Assembly (NCBI RefSeq): GCF_016881005.1
Contig: NZ_JACOPV010000002.1
Span: 124,001-188,000, forward strand
Origin: Pseudomonas arcuscaelestis
GTDB lineage: Bacteria > Pseudomonadota > Gammaproteobacteria > Pseudomonadales > Pseudomonadaceae
Direction of reading: 5' to 3'
Length of the DNA: 64,000 nt
Shown here piece by piece: positions 1 through 9,203 of the stretch. Position numbers and translations under genes: made by a program. Below the pieces are notes generated by a model. The model was not told the DNA's origin. It worked only from the letters and a program-made list of their open reading frames with translations, and made no database searches. The stretch's first letter is position 1. Every line of letters starts with the position of its first letter.

Positions 1-674
1 GCATTGGCCAGCTCCAGCGGCAGCCCGACGCGCTTCATTGGAATGACTTTCTCGGTATTGCGGCGCGTTTTTTCGTCCGTGAGCATGCCGGCGGTGGCCG
101 GGGTATCGACAACCCCGGGGATTACCACGTTGCAACGAATGTTGTGCGCTGCACCTTCGCTGGCCACTGCGCGACTGAAGTTGATCACCGCCGCTTTGGC
201 GGCCGAGTAGCCTGCCATCCAGGCGGTGCCGAACAGGCCGCAGATCGAGGCGATATTGACGATAGCGCCGCCACCCTGGTCCTTCATCAGGCGCATGGCC
301 GTGCGGGTACCCCAGAAGGTGCCATCAACCGTGGTGCTGAAATTGGCATGCCAGTCGGCGGTCGACAGTGTATCGACGCCGCCCCAGGTGTAGGCCATGG
401 CGTTGTTAACGAGGATATCCAGGCGCCCGTGGCGCCGGGCTGCAGCTTCCAGGGCGCCAACATAGGCGTGTTCGTCACTGACATCAGCCACGGCGATATC
501 GCCCTGCCCGCCCGCAGCCTGGATCTGTTCCAGCACGTCTTGCAAAGGTTGCTCACGCCGCCCACACAGCACAACCGTGGCGCCTTCTACGGCAAAGCGC
601 AACGCCGTGGCCTGACCGATGCCGGAGCCGGCACCGGTGATAAACGCGATTTTGCCTGCTAGTCGCTTGCTCAT
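1..674 (-). CDS. SDR-family oxidoreductase (3' end outside window)
   Basis: This is a classical short-chain dehydrogenase/reductase whose C-terminus lies beyond the left edge; about 224 residues are visible. The N-terminus carries the cofactor motif TGAGSGIG. The middle has the NNA motif (LVNNAMAY), and the active-site Ser and YSAAK motif (Tyr-x-x-x-Lys) follow an NIAS strand. The ATG at 674 is preceded by GAGGGG at good spacing. It starts 10 bp after the stop of the next SDR, so it is probably the last visible gene of a leftward operon with that SDR, the OYE reductase and the DUF1302 protein. NAD(P)-dependent oxidation of a secondary alcohol, or the reverse, is the family role; the substrate cannot be read from sequence. 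Confidence 0.9.
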   Translation of the reverse strand, partial: MSKRLAGKIAFITGAGSGIGQATALRFAVEGATVVLCGRREQPLQDVLEQIQAAGGQGDIAVADVSDEHAYVGALEAAARRHGRLDILVNNAMAYTWGGVDTLSTADWHANFSTTVDGTFWGTRTAMRLMKDQGGGAIVNIASICGLFGTAWMAGYSAAKAAVINFSRAVASEGAAHNIRCNVVIPGVVDTPATAGMLTDEKTRRNTEKVIPMKRVGLPLELAN

Positions 675-684
675 TGATATCCCC

Positions 685-1428
685 TCAGATAAAGGCCATG
701 CCGCCGTTGACCGCGATGTTCTGTCCGGTGATGAAGCTGGCATCATCACCCGCCAGGAACACCGCAACCCCGGCGATCTCGTCGGTTTCGCACAAACGCC
801 CCAGTGGCACGTTTTTAAGCATCGCCTGCATGTGTTCTTCAGCAACACCGGCCATCATCGGTGTGTTGGTTGGGCCCGGTACCAGGCTGTTGACACGAAT
901 ACCGCTGGGCGCCAGTTCGCGCGCGATCGATCGGGTCAGGCCCATGACGCCTGCCTTGGAAGCGCAGTAGTGGCTGGGGCCCTCACCGGTAAGTGCGGCG
1001 GTGCTGGAAAGGTTGATGATCACCCCTTTGCGCGCGCCCTTGACCATCAACTTCGCGCCCTCGCGGCAGCACAGAAAGGTCCCGCCGAGGTTCACCCCGA
1101 TCACGCGGGCCCAGCTCTCGTCCGGAGTTTCGAGGAAGCTGTCGAAGGCGCCGACACCGGCATTGTTGACGAGAATATCGAGTCCGCCGAAACGCGCCTC
1201 GACCTGGCCCATGGCATCTGCCACCGAGGCTGCGTCAGCCACGTTGCATGCCAGGGCCAGCACGCGGTCATCGAGGTCGGTCAAGTCCGCCAGGCTGTCG
1301 AGCAGCGCCGCCTGATTCAGGTCTACCGCAACCACCTTGGCGCCTTCAGCGACAAAACGGCGAACCATGGCCTGGCCCATTCCTTGTCCCGCGCCTGTGA
1401 CAAAGGCGACTTTGTTCAGCAACTTCAT
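685..1428 (-). CDS. SDR-family NAD(P)-dependent oxidoreductase
   Basis: A 247-residue classical SDR. TGAGQGMG (residues 11-18) is the nucleotide-binding turn, LVNNAG is near residue 90, Ser141/142 lies in the INLSS strand, and Tyr154-x-x-x-Lys158 (YCASK) completes the catalytic set. A longer reading frame exists upstream, but the ATG at 1428 has AGGAG six bases before it and gives the usual SDR N-terminus, so I chose it. It lies between the OYE reductase and another SDR on the same strand; the 146-bp gap upstream could hold a separate promoter. It looks like a catabolic secondary-alcohol dehydrogenase or 3-oxoacyl reductase-like enzyme of unknown substrate. Confidence 0.92.
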   Translation of the reverse strand: MKLLNKVAFVTGAGQGMGQAMVRRFVAEGAKVVAVDLNQAALLDSLADLTDLDDRVLALACNVADAASVADAMGQVEARFGGLDILVNNAGVGAFDSFLETPDESWARVIGVNLGGTFLCCREGAKLMVKGARKGVIINLSSTAALTGEGPSHYCASKAGVMGLTRSIARELAPSGIRVNSLVPGPTNTPMMAGVAEEHMQAMLKNVPLGRLCETDEIAGVAVFLAGDDASFITGQNIAVNGGMAFI

Positions 1429-1574
1429 AGCGTTCTCCTGCAGTACCGTGCTTAGAAGCCCGCTGAACACCCAGCAGGCCGGTCACCTGCATGATTGGGT
1501 GCCGACTCGCTGCAAACATCGTCCGATAGGACTAGCGCCCGCACACAACCAACACACACTTTTACGCCTACTGC

Positions 1575-2786
1575 TCAAGCCGGCTGGCGGTTGAGCTCGG
1601 CATTGCCAGGTTGGCCCAACACACAGGACGTGCCGCCCGGTGTGTACATCATTGCCACGCAGCGGTTGCAGGCGGTACAAATCGAGTTTTTGCTGGCGCC
1701 GGTAGCAAGCTTCTCAACATAGTCCGGCTCGGCCAGAAGCACCCGCCCCATGGCCACCAGATCAAAACCCTCGGCCATGACCTGCTCGATACTGGCAAGG
1801 CTCTTGGCGCCGCCCAGGTAGGCCAGGGGCATTCTCACCGCCGCGCGCACCTTGCGTGCATGTTCAAGCAAGTACAGTTCGCGAAACTCCACCGTGGGGT
1901 CGCGCAGGCGCTGAATCTTCATGGCCAGGGCAATCAGCGGGTTTTTCTGCTGCACTCGATTCTCCTTGGGGAATGAAGAACCAAACATGGTGGTGATCGA
2001 CTCGGCGTTCATTCCGGCACTGAGTACCAACAGGTGGGCGCCCTCGCGCTCCAGCATCCGCGCTATCTGTGCCCCGTCCTCGGCGCTGTTGCCGGCCCGT
2101 ACGCCTTCGGTAACGCTGTATTTGCAGATAACCGCAAGGTCACGTCCGACCGCGTCGAGTACCGCCCGTAGCACTCGACAGGGAAAGCGCAGGCGGTTTT
2201 CCAGGCAGCCGCCGTAATGGTCCCGGCGCTTGTTGTACATCGGCGAGATGAACTGGCTGAGCAAGTAGCCATGGCCCATGTGGATTTCCACGGCGTCAAA
2301 ACCGGCTTCCCGGGCCAGGCGCGCACCGTTGGCAAAGTCTTCTATCACCTCGCGCATGTCGGCCTCGGTCATGGCCTGCTTGAAGAACATGCCGCTCATC
2401 ATGCCGATTTTGTTGAAGCCACCGCTGGCAGACAGCGGGTAACGGCTGCTGCGCTCGTGCAGGAAGGTAAAGCAGCCACCGTGGGTGATCTGCGCACTGA
2501 CCAGGCCGCCCTGCTGGTGCACGGCATCGGTCAGCGCTTTGAAGTGAGGAAGGCTTTCGCGGGTCAACGTCAACTGGTTGGGCAAGGTGCGCCCATCCTT
2601 GCTGACCGCACAATAGGCCACAGTCGTCATTGCTACCGCGCCGCGGGCAAGCCCGGCATGCAGCTTGACGAGCAGTTTGGAAGGCAGACCCTGGGTGCTC
2701 ATGCCTTCGTTGGTCGCCGCCTTGATGAAGCGGTTTTTCAACGTCAGTGGCCCGATATCGATCGGGCTGAAGGGAGATGTGTGCAT
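1575..2786 (-). CDS. Old Yellow Enzyme-type NADH:flavin oxidoreductase
   Basis: A 403-residue FMN TIM-barrel protein of the NADH:flavin oxidoreductase/2,4-dienoyl-CoA reductase family. Visible landmarks are NRFIKAATNEG near the N-terminus, the QITHGG segment, the HMGHGYLLSQFISP active-site loop, and a late AMGRVLLAEP FMN-phosphate segment. The C-terminus has four cysteines spaced C-x2-C-x2-C-x11-C (CTACNRC, then a later Cys), like the 4Fe-4S ligands of dienoyl-CoA reductases and BaiCD-type bile-acid reductases. The protein ends right there, without the FAD/NAD domains of the 650-residue members. Reduction of an activated C=C bond is likely. It starts 15 bp after the DUF1302 gene ends, so they are probably co-transcribed. 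Confidence 0.88.
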   Translation of the reverse strand: MHTSPFSPIDIGPLTLKNRFIKAATNEGMSTQGLPSKLLVKLHAGLARGAVAMTTVAYCAVSKDGRTLPNQLTLTRESLPHFKALTDAVHQQGGLVSAQITHGGCFTFLHERSSRYPLSASGGFNKIGMMSGMFFKQAMTEADMREVIEDFANGARLAREAGFDAVEIHMGHGYLLSQFISPMYNKRRDHYGGCLENRLRFPCRVLRAVLDAVGRDLAVICKYSVTEGVRAGNSAEDGAQIARMLEREGAHLLVLSAGMNAESITTMFGSSFPKENRVQQKNPLIALAMKIQRLRDPTVEFRELYLLEHARKVRAAVRMPLAYLGGAKSLASIEQVMAEGFDLVAMGRVLLAEPDYVEKLATGASKNSICTACNRCVAMMYTPGGTSCVLGQPGNAELNRQPA

Positions 2787-2800
2787 GGCGGGCCGTTTCC

Positions 2801-4432
2801 TCAGAAAGTGTATTTAGCGTTGAACGACAGGTAGTCGCGGTCAGCCAGCATTCGGCCTTGGGCGATGTCGGGTGAGCTGAGGTAGGCGACGTAGGTCAGG
2901 CCAACCTGGAAGTTGCCCAGGTACTTGAAGTCGCCACCGACGGTAAGGCGCTTTTCATCTCGACCCAGGCCCTGATAGGCACTGCCATCGATGTTTTGCG
3001 TCCACACCAGGCGTGTGGTCAGGTCCAGGCCATCGGCAATGCCCAGGTAATCCATATAAGTACCTATACCGAGCAGGGTCTGGCCGCGGGTCTGGGTTTT
3101 CGACTCGAAGTTGTCGAAACTGCCATCGACACCCGCTCCGCCACCGCTGATGTGCAGGGTGTCGACGCCATCGATACGCTGGTGCACCACCTCGGCCATG
3201 ACCGTGGTCTGCTGCGCAAGAAGGCTGGGGCCAAGGATGTAGCTGCCATTGAGGTTGCCCTGCCACAACTGGCCACGGGCCGGCGCGCCGTTATCCAGGT
3301 ACACCGCAGCGCCATCGCGGTAGCTCAGGTCGCCGGCAAACTGCACCGAGTCACCCACCTTGGAGCTGAAGCTCACGCCGGTCAGTTCGACGTCGTCGAA
3401 GTATCCGATGCGATAGGCCGGGCCGCTGCCGGCACGGGCATACTTGCCTACACCGCTGAGCGAGGAATATTGCGTCTGGCCGCTGAAGTCGAAGAACAGC
3501 GCGCCGACGCGCTCGTGATAACGGTAGTGAAACAGCCCGACCTCGGTGTTCTCGGTTAACCGATACCGCACACCCAGGCCCCATTGGCCGCTGTCGCGCG
3601 GTTCGACATCGCCGGCGTAATTGACTGCCGTGAAGCTGGTGTCTGGCAAACTGTTGATCACCCCGGCGCCAAGCCGGTAGAACTCGGCGCCTGGCCCGAA
3701 CGTATCGCTGCCAAAATAATCGCCAACCGGGTTGAGTTGGGTTTTTTCCCATTCGTACTGGTAGAAGCCCACCAGCGCGAGGTCTTCGTTGAGCGACCAG
3801 GACGCCGAGATTTGCCCGACGGGCAGGTACGCGTCCTTGGCCTCGGTGCCGGGCACGTTGAATTTGGTCGCATCAACCGGTGCCTGGCCTTGGCTGATGT
3901 TGGCCCAGAACAGGCTCTCGCCCCAGGCCACCAGATGCCGGCCGGCCTTGATCGACAGGTACTGGTTCTGGGCGACATCGAAGTTGCCGTACACATAGGC
4001 ATCAAGCAAGCGCGCCTTGCTGCCGCTCAGGCGTCGGGTGTCTTCGACAAAGCCGTCATGTCGACCGATCTTGTTCACGGTGTCGGGCGAGTCGTTGTCG
4101 TTGCGGTTGTGATAAACGTCATCGTAGAAATGACTACCGCGCAGCACCGCACCGAGGTTGTCGTGCTTGAGCAGCAGCTCACCGAACAGGCTGACGCGGT
4201 TGGTGATCAGCGCACCACGGTCGAAGTTACGTGTACCGTCATCATTGTTGAGGTCGTTGAGATATTCGTGGGCGGGCTTGGCGGTACGCATTGACGCCGT
4301 GTAGTTGACCGTCAGCGATGAGTCCAGGGTGGTGTTTTCACCCAGCTCCAGGCGTGGCCCGGCATTGGCCTGGCAACAGACTACGGTCAATGTCAGCAGC
4401 AGCCCACCATGCGTTGCGTTGTACCTAGACAT
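2801..4432 (-). CDS. DUF1302-type outer-membrane beta-barrel protein
   Basis: A 543-residue protein with a Sec signal peptide (hydrophobic GGLLLTLTVV stretch, likely cleavage after QANA) and a beta-rich body ending in a C-terminal aromatic (NAKYTF), as expected of an outer-membrane barrel. The LKAGRHLVAWGES-like segment and the FNVPGTEAKDAYLP region fit the DUF1302 family. DUF1302 proteins commonly sit in clusters for steroids and other hydrophobic compounds with DUF1329, YCF48-like and RND proteins; the last two are found at 10.6-14 kb here, but no DUF1329 gene is seen. It is the first gene of a leftward operon starting at the divergent promoter with the SDR at 4619. Uptake of a hydrophobic substrate is inferred. 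Confidence 0.85.
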   Translation of the reverse strand: MSRYNATHGGLLLTLTVVCCQANAGPRLELGENTTLDSSLTVNYTASMRTAKPAHEYLNDLNNDDGTRNFDRGALITNRVSLFGELLLKHDNLGAVLRGSHFYDDVYHNRNDNDSPDTVNKIGRHDGFVEDTRRLSGSKARLLDAYVYGNFDVAQNQYLSIKAGRHLVAWGESLFWANISQGQAPVDATKFNVPGTEAKDAYLPVGQISASWSLNEDLALVGFYQYEWEKTQLNPVGDYFGSDTFGPGAEFYRLGAGVINSLPDTSFTAVNYAGDVEPRDSGQWGLGVRYRLTENTEVGLFHYRYHERVGALFFDFSGQTQYSSLSGVGKYARAGSGPAYRIGYFDDVELTGVSFSSKVGDSVQFAGDLSYRDGAAVYLDNGAPARGQLWQGNLNGSYILGPSLLAQQTTVMAEVVHQRIDGVDTLHISGGGAGVDGSFDNFESKTQTRGQTLLGIGTYMDYLGIADGLDLTTRLVWTQNIDGSAYQGLGRDEKRLTVGGDFKYLGNFQVGLTYVAYLSSPDIAQGRMLADRDYLSFNAKYTF

Positions 4433-4506
4433 GCAACAATCCTTTTTTGTTGTTTTAGGGTGACCTGCGCAGAGTGAAACGCCGTATCGGGGTGAGCATC
4501 ATCCAT

Positions 4507-4520
4507 TTGGCCTAGGCCAA
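4507..4520. promoter_or_regulatory. Perfect 14-bp palindrome in divergent promoter
   Basis: TTGGCCTAGGCCAA is a perfect dyad lying between the divergent DUF1302 and SDR genes (4433-4618). The position suits an operator controlling both operons. The binding protein is unknown; the LuxR-type regulator at 9.2-10.4 kb is a candidate by proximity only. Confidence 0.4.
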
Positions 4521-4618
4521 CTGACCCGCCGACCCGCCCGGCGTTAGTCCGTTGAGACGATGCCGCCTGCCCGAGGCGCGGGGAATACTCCCGTCATCGT
4601 CCAACGGGAGAACAGTCC

Positions 4619-5392
4619 ATGAGTATCCTGCAACGCTTTCAACTGCCCGGCAGTGTTGCCATTGTCACCGGCAGTGGTCGCGGCATCGGTCGTGCCATTG
4701 CCCTGGCGTATGCCGAAGCCGGCGCCGATGTGATCTGCAGTGCGCGAAGCGCCGAGGACATCGAGCGGGTTGCCGACGAGGTGCGCAGCCTTGGCCGCCG
4801 CGCCCTGGCCATTGCTTGCGACGTCAACGACAGCGAGCAACGCCTGGCCTTGGTGCGTCAGAGCCAGGAACAGTTCGGGCGCATCACCCACCTGGTCAAC
4901 AATGCCGGCGGCGGTGGCCCCAACGATGCCCTGCAGATGAGCCCGGAGCAGTTCGAGCAGATCCTGCGCTTCAACGTCACCAGTACCTATGCCTTGTGCC
5001 AACTGTGTGTGCCGCTGATGCGTGAAGCCGGGGGCGGCAACATCATCAACGTAAGCTCGGTGGCGGCGCGCTATGCCCAACGCCAGTTCAGCGCCTATGG
5101 CACTGCCAAAGCGGCTTTGAGCCACCTGACCCGCCTGCTGGCCCAGGATTTCGCCCCCCAGGTGCGCGTCAACGCCGTCGCCCCGGGGCCAACCATGACT
5201 GAAGCCTTGAACAAGGTCATGCCGGCAGCCATGCGTGAGGCGATGGAAACCAACACCCCGCTCAAATGCCTGGGCAGCCCGCAAGACATCGCTGCCGCTG
5301 CCCTCTACCTGGCCAGCCCGGCTTCGGCCTGGGTCACCGGCAAAATCATTGATGTCGATGGCGGCGCCGACAGTAGCGTCTGGCCTGCCTGA
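4619..5392 (+). CDS. SDR resembling 7-alpha-hydroxysteroid dehydrogenase
   Basis: A 257-residue classical SDR. TGSGRGIG (17-24), NNAGGGGP (95-102), an NVSS strand (Ser146/147), Tyr160 and Lys164 (YGTAK) are all in place. The unusual GGGGP after NNA and the C-terminal pattern (TEALNKVMP, GSPQDIAAAALYLASPASAW) closely recall E. coli HdhA, 7-alpha-hydroxysteroid dehydrogenase. The ATG has GGGAG upstream. It is the first gene right of a divergent promoter shared with the DUF1302 operon and is followed by a clear terminator. The steroid-like assignment rests on recalled sequence similarity and is an inference about family, not about the proven substrate. Confidence 0.88.
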   Translation: MSILQRFQLPGSVAIVTGSGRGIGRAIALAYAEAGADVICSARSAEDIERVADEVRSLGRRALAIACDVNDSEQRLALVRQSQEQFGRITHLVNNAGGGGPNDALQMSPEQFEQILRFNVTSTYALCQLCVPLMREAGGGNIINVSSVAARYAQRQFSAYGTAKAALSHLTRLLAQDFAPQVRVNAVAPGPTMTEALNKVMPAAMREAMETNTPLKCLGSPQDIAAAALYLASPASAWVTGKIIDVDGGADSSVWPA

Positions 5393-5405
5393 GAACCCTT
5401 TTTGT

Positions 5406-5440
5406 GCCGGTGCCCTGGCCCCTTGGGACCGGCTTTTTTA
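5406..5440 (+). terminator. Rho-independent terminator after SDR
   Basis: The stem GCCGGT plus CCC pairs with GGGACCGGC around a nine-base loop, with one bulged G, and is followed by six T residues. It ends 25 bp before the hydratase start, so it should separate, at least partly, the SDR from the lower-pathway genes. Confidence 0.8.
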
Positions 5441-5464
5441 TTCCTTCCACAGAGCGAAGCCGCC

Positions 5465-6256
5465 ATGGATGCCTCCCTGATCACCGCCCTGGGCGATGAA
5501 CTGTTCAATGCCTTGCGTGGGCGCACCACCCTCGCGCCGCTTACTCAGCGCCACCCGGCCATCAGCCTGGACCAGGCCTACCGCATTTCGCTGCGTTTTC
5601 TGCAGCGGCGTGAAGCCCTGGGTGAACGGGTTATCGGCAAGAAAATCGGCGTTACCAGCCGCGCCGTGCAACAGATGCTCGATGTGCACCAACCCGACTT
5701 CGGCTTTCTTACCGATGCCATGCAAGTGGACGATGGCAGCGAAATCAGTTTTGCCCGCTATCAGCTGATCCAGCCAAGGGCCGAAGGTGAGATAGCGTTC
5801 ATTCTCGGCGAAGACCTCAAAGGCCCCGGCATTCGCGCCGCGGACGTTCTGGCCGCAAGCCAGTCGGTGGCGCCGTGCTTCGAGATTGTTGATTCACGCA
5901 TCGACAACTGGCAGATCCGCATCCAGGACACCGTGGCCGATAACGCCTCGTGCGGCGTGTTCGCACTGGGTGAACAGCGCATCGATCCGCGTGGCCTGGA
6001 CTTGGCCCGGGTCGAGATGCACATGCTCAAGAACGGTCAACCTGCCGGTAGCGGCCTCGGTTCGGCGGTCCAGGGGCACCCATGCGAAGCCGTGGCATGG
6101 CTCGCCAATACCCTTGGTGAGCTGGGCATTCCATTTCGCAAAGGCGAAATCATTCTCTCCGGCGCTCTGGCACCACTGGTGCCGTTGATCCCCGGTGATC
6201 GCATCAACCTGTCGATGAGCGGCCTGGGTAACGCCAGCCTGCGCTTTGTCGCCTGA
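5465..6256 (+). CDS. mhpD: 2-hydroxypenta-2,4-dienoate hydratase
   Basis: A 263-residue member of the MhpD/XylJ/TesE hydratase family (fumarylacetoacetate hydrolase-like fold). It hydrates 2-hydroxypenta-2,4-dienoate, the end product of meta-cleavage, to 4-hydroxy-2-oxovalerate. Family landmarks are GKKIGVTS, the QPRAEGEIAFIL segment with its metal-binding acidic residues, EIVDSRI and the GxVQGHP-like loop. The frame is open further upstream through the terminator, but the ATG at 5465 gives the normal family length. It leads hydratase, dehydrogenase and aldolase genes in the usual lower meta-pathway arrangement. The symbol is the E. coli family name; tesE would suit if the pathway proves steroidal. 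Confidence 0.93.
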   Translation: MDASLITALGDELFNALRGRTTLAPLTQRHPAISLDQAYRISLRFLQRREALGERVIGKKIGVTSRAVQQMLDVHQPDFGFLTDAMQVDDGSEISFARYQLIQPRAEGEIAFILGEDLKGPGIRAADVLAASQSVAPCFEIVDSRIDNWQIRIQDTVADNASCGVFALGEQRIDPRGLDLARVEMHMLKNGQPAGSGLGSAVQGHPCEAVAWLANTLGELGIPFRKGEIILSGALAPLVPLIPGDRINLSMSGLGNASLRFVA

Positions 6257-6295
6257 CAGGCAACCCTCCTTTCCTCATTCCAGGAGCGATAAACC

Positions 6296-7222
6296 ATGAG
6301 CAAAAAGATCAAATGCGCGCTGATCGGGCCGGGCAATATCGGCACCGACCTGCTCTACAAACTGATGCGCAGCGAGGTGCTGGAGCCGGTCTGGATGGTG
6401 GGTATCGAAGCCGGCTCGGAAGGTCTGCAGCGCGCTCGTGAGCTGGGCCTGAAAACCACCGCCGATGGCGTCGACGGGCTGTTGCCCCATGTGCTGGAAG
6501 ACCAGGTGCAGATTGCCTTCGATGCCACCTCCGCCTACGTTCATGCCGAAAACTCGCGCAAGCTCAACGCCCTCGGTGTGTTGATGATCGACCTGACCCC
6601 GTGCGCCATCGGCCCCTACTGCGTACCGCCGGTCAACCTCAAGGCCAACCTTGCCCGTGGCGAGATGAACGTCAACATGGTCACCTGTGGTGGCCAGGCG
6701 ACGATTCCGCTGGTCGCGGCGGTGTCCAGTGTGCAGCCGGTGGACTATGCCGAAATCATCGCCACCGCCGCCTCTAAATCGGTCGGCCCAGGCACGCGCA
6801 AGAACATCGATGAGTTCACCCGCACTACCGCGCGTGCCGTCGAGCAGGTTGGCGGCGCGAAACAAGGCAAGGCAATCATCATCGTCAACCCGGCCGAGCC
6901 GCCACTGATCATGCGCGATACCGTGCATTGCCTGACCGCCGACACCCCGGACGAGGCAGCCATTCGCGCCGCCATCGCGGCAATGATCGAACAGGTTCAG
7001 GGCTATGTGCCTGGCTACAAGCTGGTCAACGGCCCGGTGTTCGATGGCAACCGGGTATCGATCTTCATGGAAGTCGAGGGCTTGGGCGACTACCTGCCCA
7101 AGTACGCCGGCAACCTCGACATCATGACTGCCGCAGCAGCACGCACGGCCGAGATGTTTGCAGAAGAAATCATCAAGGGTGAACTGGTGCTGCGCGCCAG
7201 CGCCGAACCCGCCACTGCATAA
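6296..7222 (+). CDS. mhpF: Acylating acetaldehyde dehydrogenase
   Basis: A 308-residue MhpF/BphJ/TesF-type enzyme that converts acetaldehyde, CoA and NAD+ to acetyl-CoA. The N-terminal Rossmann motif is IGPGNIGTD (10-18); Cys131 in the MVTCGGQA loop is the acyl-thioester nucleophile. FDATSAYVH and the [14 protein letters not shown] segment are diagnostic of the family. CAGGAG precedes the ATG. It lies 39 bp after the hydratase and 11 bp before the aldolase; the family forms a channelling heterotetramer with that aldolase, so tight linkage is expected. Confidence 0.96.
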   Translation: MSKKIKCALIGPGNIGTDLLYKLMRSEVLEPVWMVGIEAGSEGLQRARELGLKTTADGVDGLLPHVLEDQVQIAFDATSAYVHAENSRKLNALGVLMIDLTPCAIGPYCVPPVNLKANLARGEMNVNMVTCGGQATIPLVAAVSSVQPVDYAEIIATAASKSVGPGTRKNIDEFTRTTARAVEQVGGAKQGKAIIIVNPAEPPLIMRDTVHCLTADTPDEAAIRAAIAAMIEQVQGYVPGYKLVNGPVFDGNRVSIFMEVEGLGDYLPKYAGNLDIMTAAAARTAEMFAEEIIKGELVLRASAEPATA

Positions 7223-7233
7223 GGAAAACGCTC

Positions 7234-8256
7234 ATGGAACTTAGCGGCAAGCAAATCACCGTTCATGACATGTGCCTGCGTGACGGCATGCACCCCAAAC
7301 GTCACCGCATCAGTTTGCAGCAGATGAAAGACATCGCCTGCGGCCTGGACCAGGCCGGTGTGCCCCTGATTGAAGTGACCCATGGCGACGGCCTGGGTGG
7401 CAGCTCGGTGAACTACGGGTTTCCGGCGCACAGCGATGAGGAATACCTGTCGGCGGTGATTCCGTTGATGAAGAACGCCAAGGTGTCGGCGCTGCTTCTG
7501 CCCGGTATCGGCACCGTCGATCACTTGAAAATGGCCTACGAACTGGGCGTCAACACCATCCGTGTGGCCACCCACTGTACCGAGGCGGATGTCAGCGAGC
7601 AGCACATTTCCCATGCCCGCAAGCTGGGCATGGATACCGTCGGCTTTCTCATGATGGCGCACATGAACAGCCCCGAGGGCCTGGTCAAGCAAGGATTGCT
7701 GATGGAAAGCTACGGCGCCAACTGCATCTACCTCACCGACTCGGCCGGCTACCTGCTGCCCCATGATGTCAGCTCACGGGTAGCCGCCATGCGCGCAGCG
7801 CTCAAACCGCAGACCGAGATCGGTTTTCATGGTCACCATAACCTGTCCATGGGCGTCGCCAACTCCATCGCAGCGATTGCAGCAGGCGCTCGGCGAATCG
7901 ACGCCGCCTGTGCCGGGCTGGGTGCCGGTGCGGGCAATACACCGATGGAAGTGCTGGTGGCGGTGTGTGACCGCATGGGCATCGAGACCGGCGTCAGCGT
8001 GTTTGGCATTCAGGACGTGGCCGAAGATCTGGTGGTGCCGATCATGGACTTCCCGATTCGCAGCGACCGCGATGCATTGACCATGGGCTACGCCGGGGTT
8101 TATGGATCGTTCCTGCTGTTTGCCAAGCGTGCCGAGCAGAAATACGGCGTGCCGGCACGGGAGATTCTGGTGGAGATGGGACGCCGCGGAATGGTCGGTG
8201 GGCAAGAGGACATGATCGAGGATACCGCGATGACATTGGCGCGGCTGCGGGCTTGA
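7234..8256 (+). CDS. mhpE: 4-hydroxy-2-oxovalerate aldolase
   Basis: A 340-residue DRE-TIM metallolyase of the MhpE/BphI/TesG family that splits 4-hydroxy-2-oxovalerate to pyruvate and acetaldehyde, passing acetaldehyde to the partner dehydrogenase. [10 protein letters not shown] (15-24) contains the catalytic Arg16 and metal-binding Asp17; the GFHGHHN segment supplies the two metal-binding histidines. AAGGAA precedes the ATG, 11 bp after the dehydrogenase stop. It is the last gene before a strong bidirectional terminator. No extradiol dioxygenase or C-C hydrolase accompanies the trio inside the window. Confidence 0.96.
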   Translation: MELSGKQITVHDMCLRDGMHPKRHRISLQQMKDIACGLDQAGVPLIEVTHGDGLGGSSVNYGFPAHSDEEYLSAVIPLMKNAKVSALLLPGIGTVDHLKMAYELGVNTIRVATHCTEADVSEQHISHARKLGMDTVGFLMMAHMNSPEGLVKQGLLMESYGANCIYLTDSAGYLLPHDVSSRVAAMRAALKPQTEIGFHGHHNLSMGVANSIAAIAAGARRIDAACAGLGAGAGNTPMEVLVAVCDRMGIETGVSVFGIQDVAEDLVVPIMDFPIRSDRDALTMGYAGVYGSFLLFAKRAEQKYGVPAREILVEMGRRGMVGGQEDMIEDTAMTLARLRA

Positions 8257-8270
8257 CCTGCTGGGTCGTC

Positions 8271-8302
8271 AAAAACGCCGGCTGTTGACAGCCGGCGTTT
8301 TT
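8271..8302. terminator. Bidirectional Rho-independent terminator
   Basis: A perfect 11-bp stem ACGCCGGCTGT / ACAGCCGGCGT with a two-base loop is flanked by AAAAA on the left and TTTTT on the right. It separates the convergent aldolase and SDR genes and should work in both directions. Confidence 0.93.
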
Positions 8303-8329
8303 ACTTCAACTGTAATGTGCGCTGGCCGA

Positions 8330-9163
8330 TCAGCGCCAATCCGCAACAATCCCCTGCTCCAGCGCCAGTGACTGCGCGGCGATGGTGCGGCGTTGATAGT
8401 TGGGTGCCTCGGGTGCAGTGGCCAGCCACAGCATGACTTGGGCCGGTACTTCTGGCGGGGCAATGCCCGCGCGCAAGGCAATCACGCCCTGGTCACCGAT
8501 AGTCGCCTTGAGCGCCTCGGTACTCACCACACCTGGGTTGAGGGTATAGGCGCGAATACCGCGCTCGCCCAGTTCCGTCGCCAGTACGCCTGCCAACCGC
8601 GACACCGCAGCCTTGCCAGCGCCATAGGCATAGCCCCAGCCACCTTTGTCTGCCGCCACCGGAGGGTCGCTCTCGCCAGCGCCGGAGGTCACGTTGATAA
8701 CCACTCCGCCACCTTGCTGCAACATTTGCTCCGCCACCGCCCGGGTCAACAGGAAGGGTGTGAGCAGGTAGCCGTGGAAAACGCGCTCAAGGGTCTCGGC
8801 TTGCAACGCCAGAAAGCCGCTGTTGAGGTCGCGCCCCTGATAGATCGCATTGTTGACCAGCACATCGATGCGGCCAAATTCGGCGATCACGCGCGCACAA
8901 GCATCCAGTGCAGAAGCACTGTCAAGCAGGTCCATCGGCACCACCAGCACTTTGCGACCCAGGGCCCGGATTTCGGCGGCGGTGCTGTTCAAACTGCCGG
9001 TCAGCGGCGCGCCCGATGCATCACGCAAGGCATGCTCGTGCTGCTCGCCTTCATCGACAGTACGGGCGCTGATCGCCAGATCGAAACCGGCGCGGGCAAA
9101 TGCCAGCGCCGCCTCACGGCCGATGCCACGGCTGGCGCCGGTGATGAATGCCACTTTGTTCAT
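8330..9163 (-). CDS. SDR-family oxidoreductase
   Basis: A 277-residue SDR with TGASRGIG (8-15), NNA at 104-106, Ser160 in the INVTS strand, and Tyr180-Lys184 (YGAGK). An insertion after the first beta-alpha units (about residues 36-60, acidic and His-rich) makes it longer than its neighbours and resembles the larger SDRs seen in lipid and steroid clusters. AAGGA precedes the ATG. It lies 40 bp after the LuxR-type regulator on the same strand, so it is probably the last gene of a leftward set with the YCF48-like protein, the RND transporter and the regulator. Substrate unknown. Confidence 0.9.
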   Translation of the reverse strand: MNKVAFITGASRGIGREAALAFARAGFDLAISARTVDEGEQHEHALRDASGAPLTGSLNSTAAEIRALGRKVLVVPMDLLDSASALDACARVIAEFGRIDVLVNNAIYQGRDLNSGFLALQAETLERVFHGYLLTPFLLTRAVAEQMLQQGGGVVINVTSGAGESDPPVAADKGGWGYAYGAGKAAVSRLAGVLATELGERGIRAYTLNPGVVSTEALKATIGDQGVIALRAGIAPPEVPAQVMLWLATAPEAPNYQRRTIAAQSLALEQGIVADWR

Positions 9164-9203
9164 GGGGCTTCCTTCTAGGAACGTTGCGAATCGTAGGTGC
9201 CGC

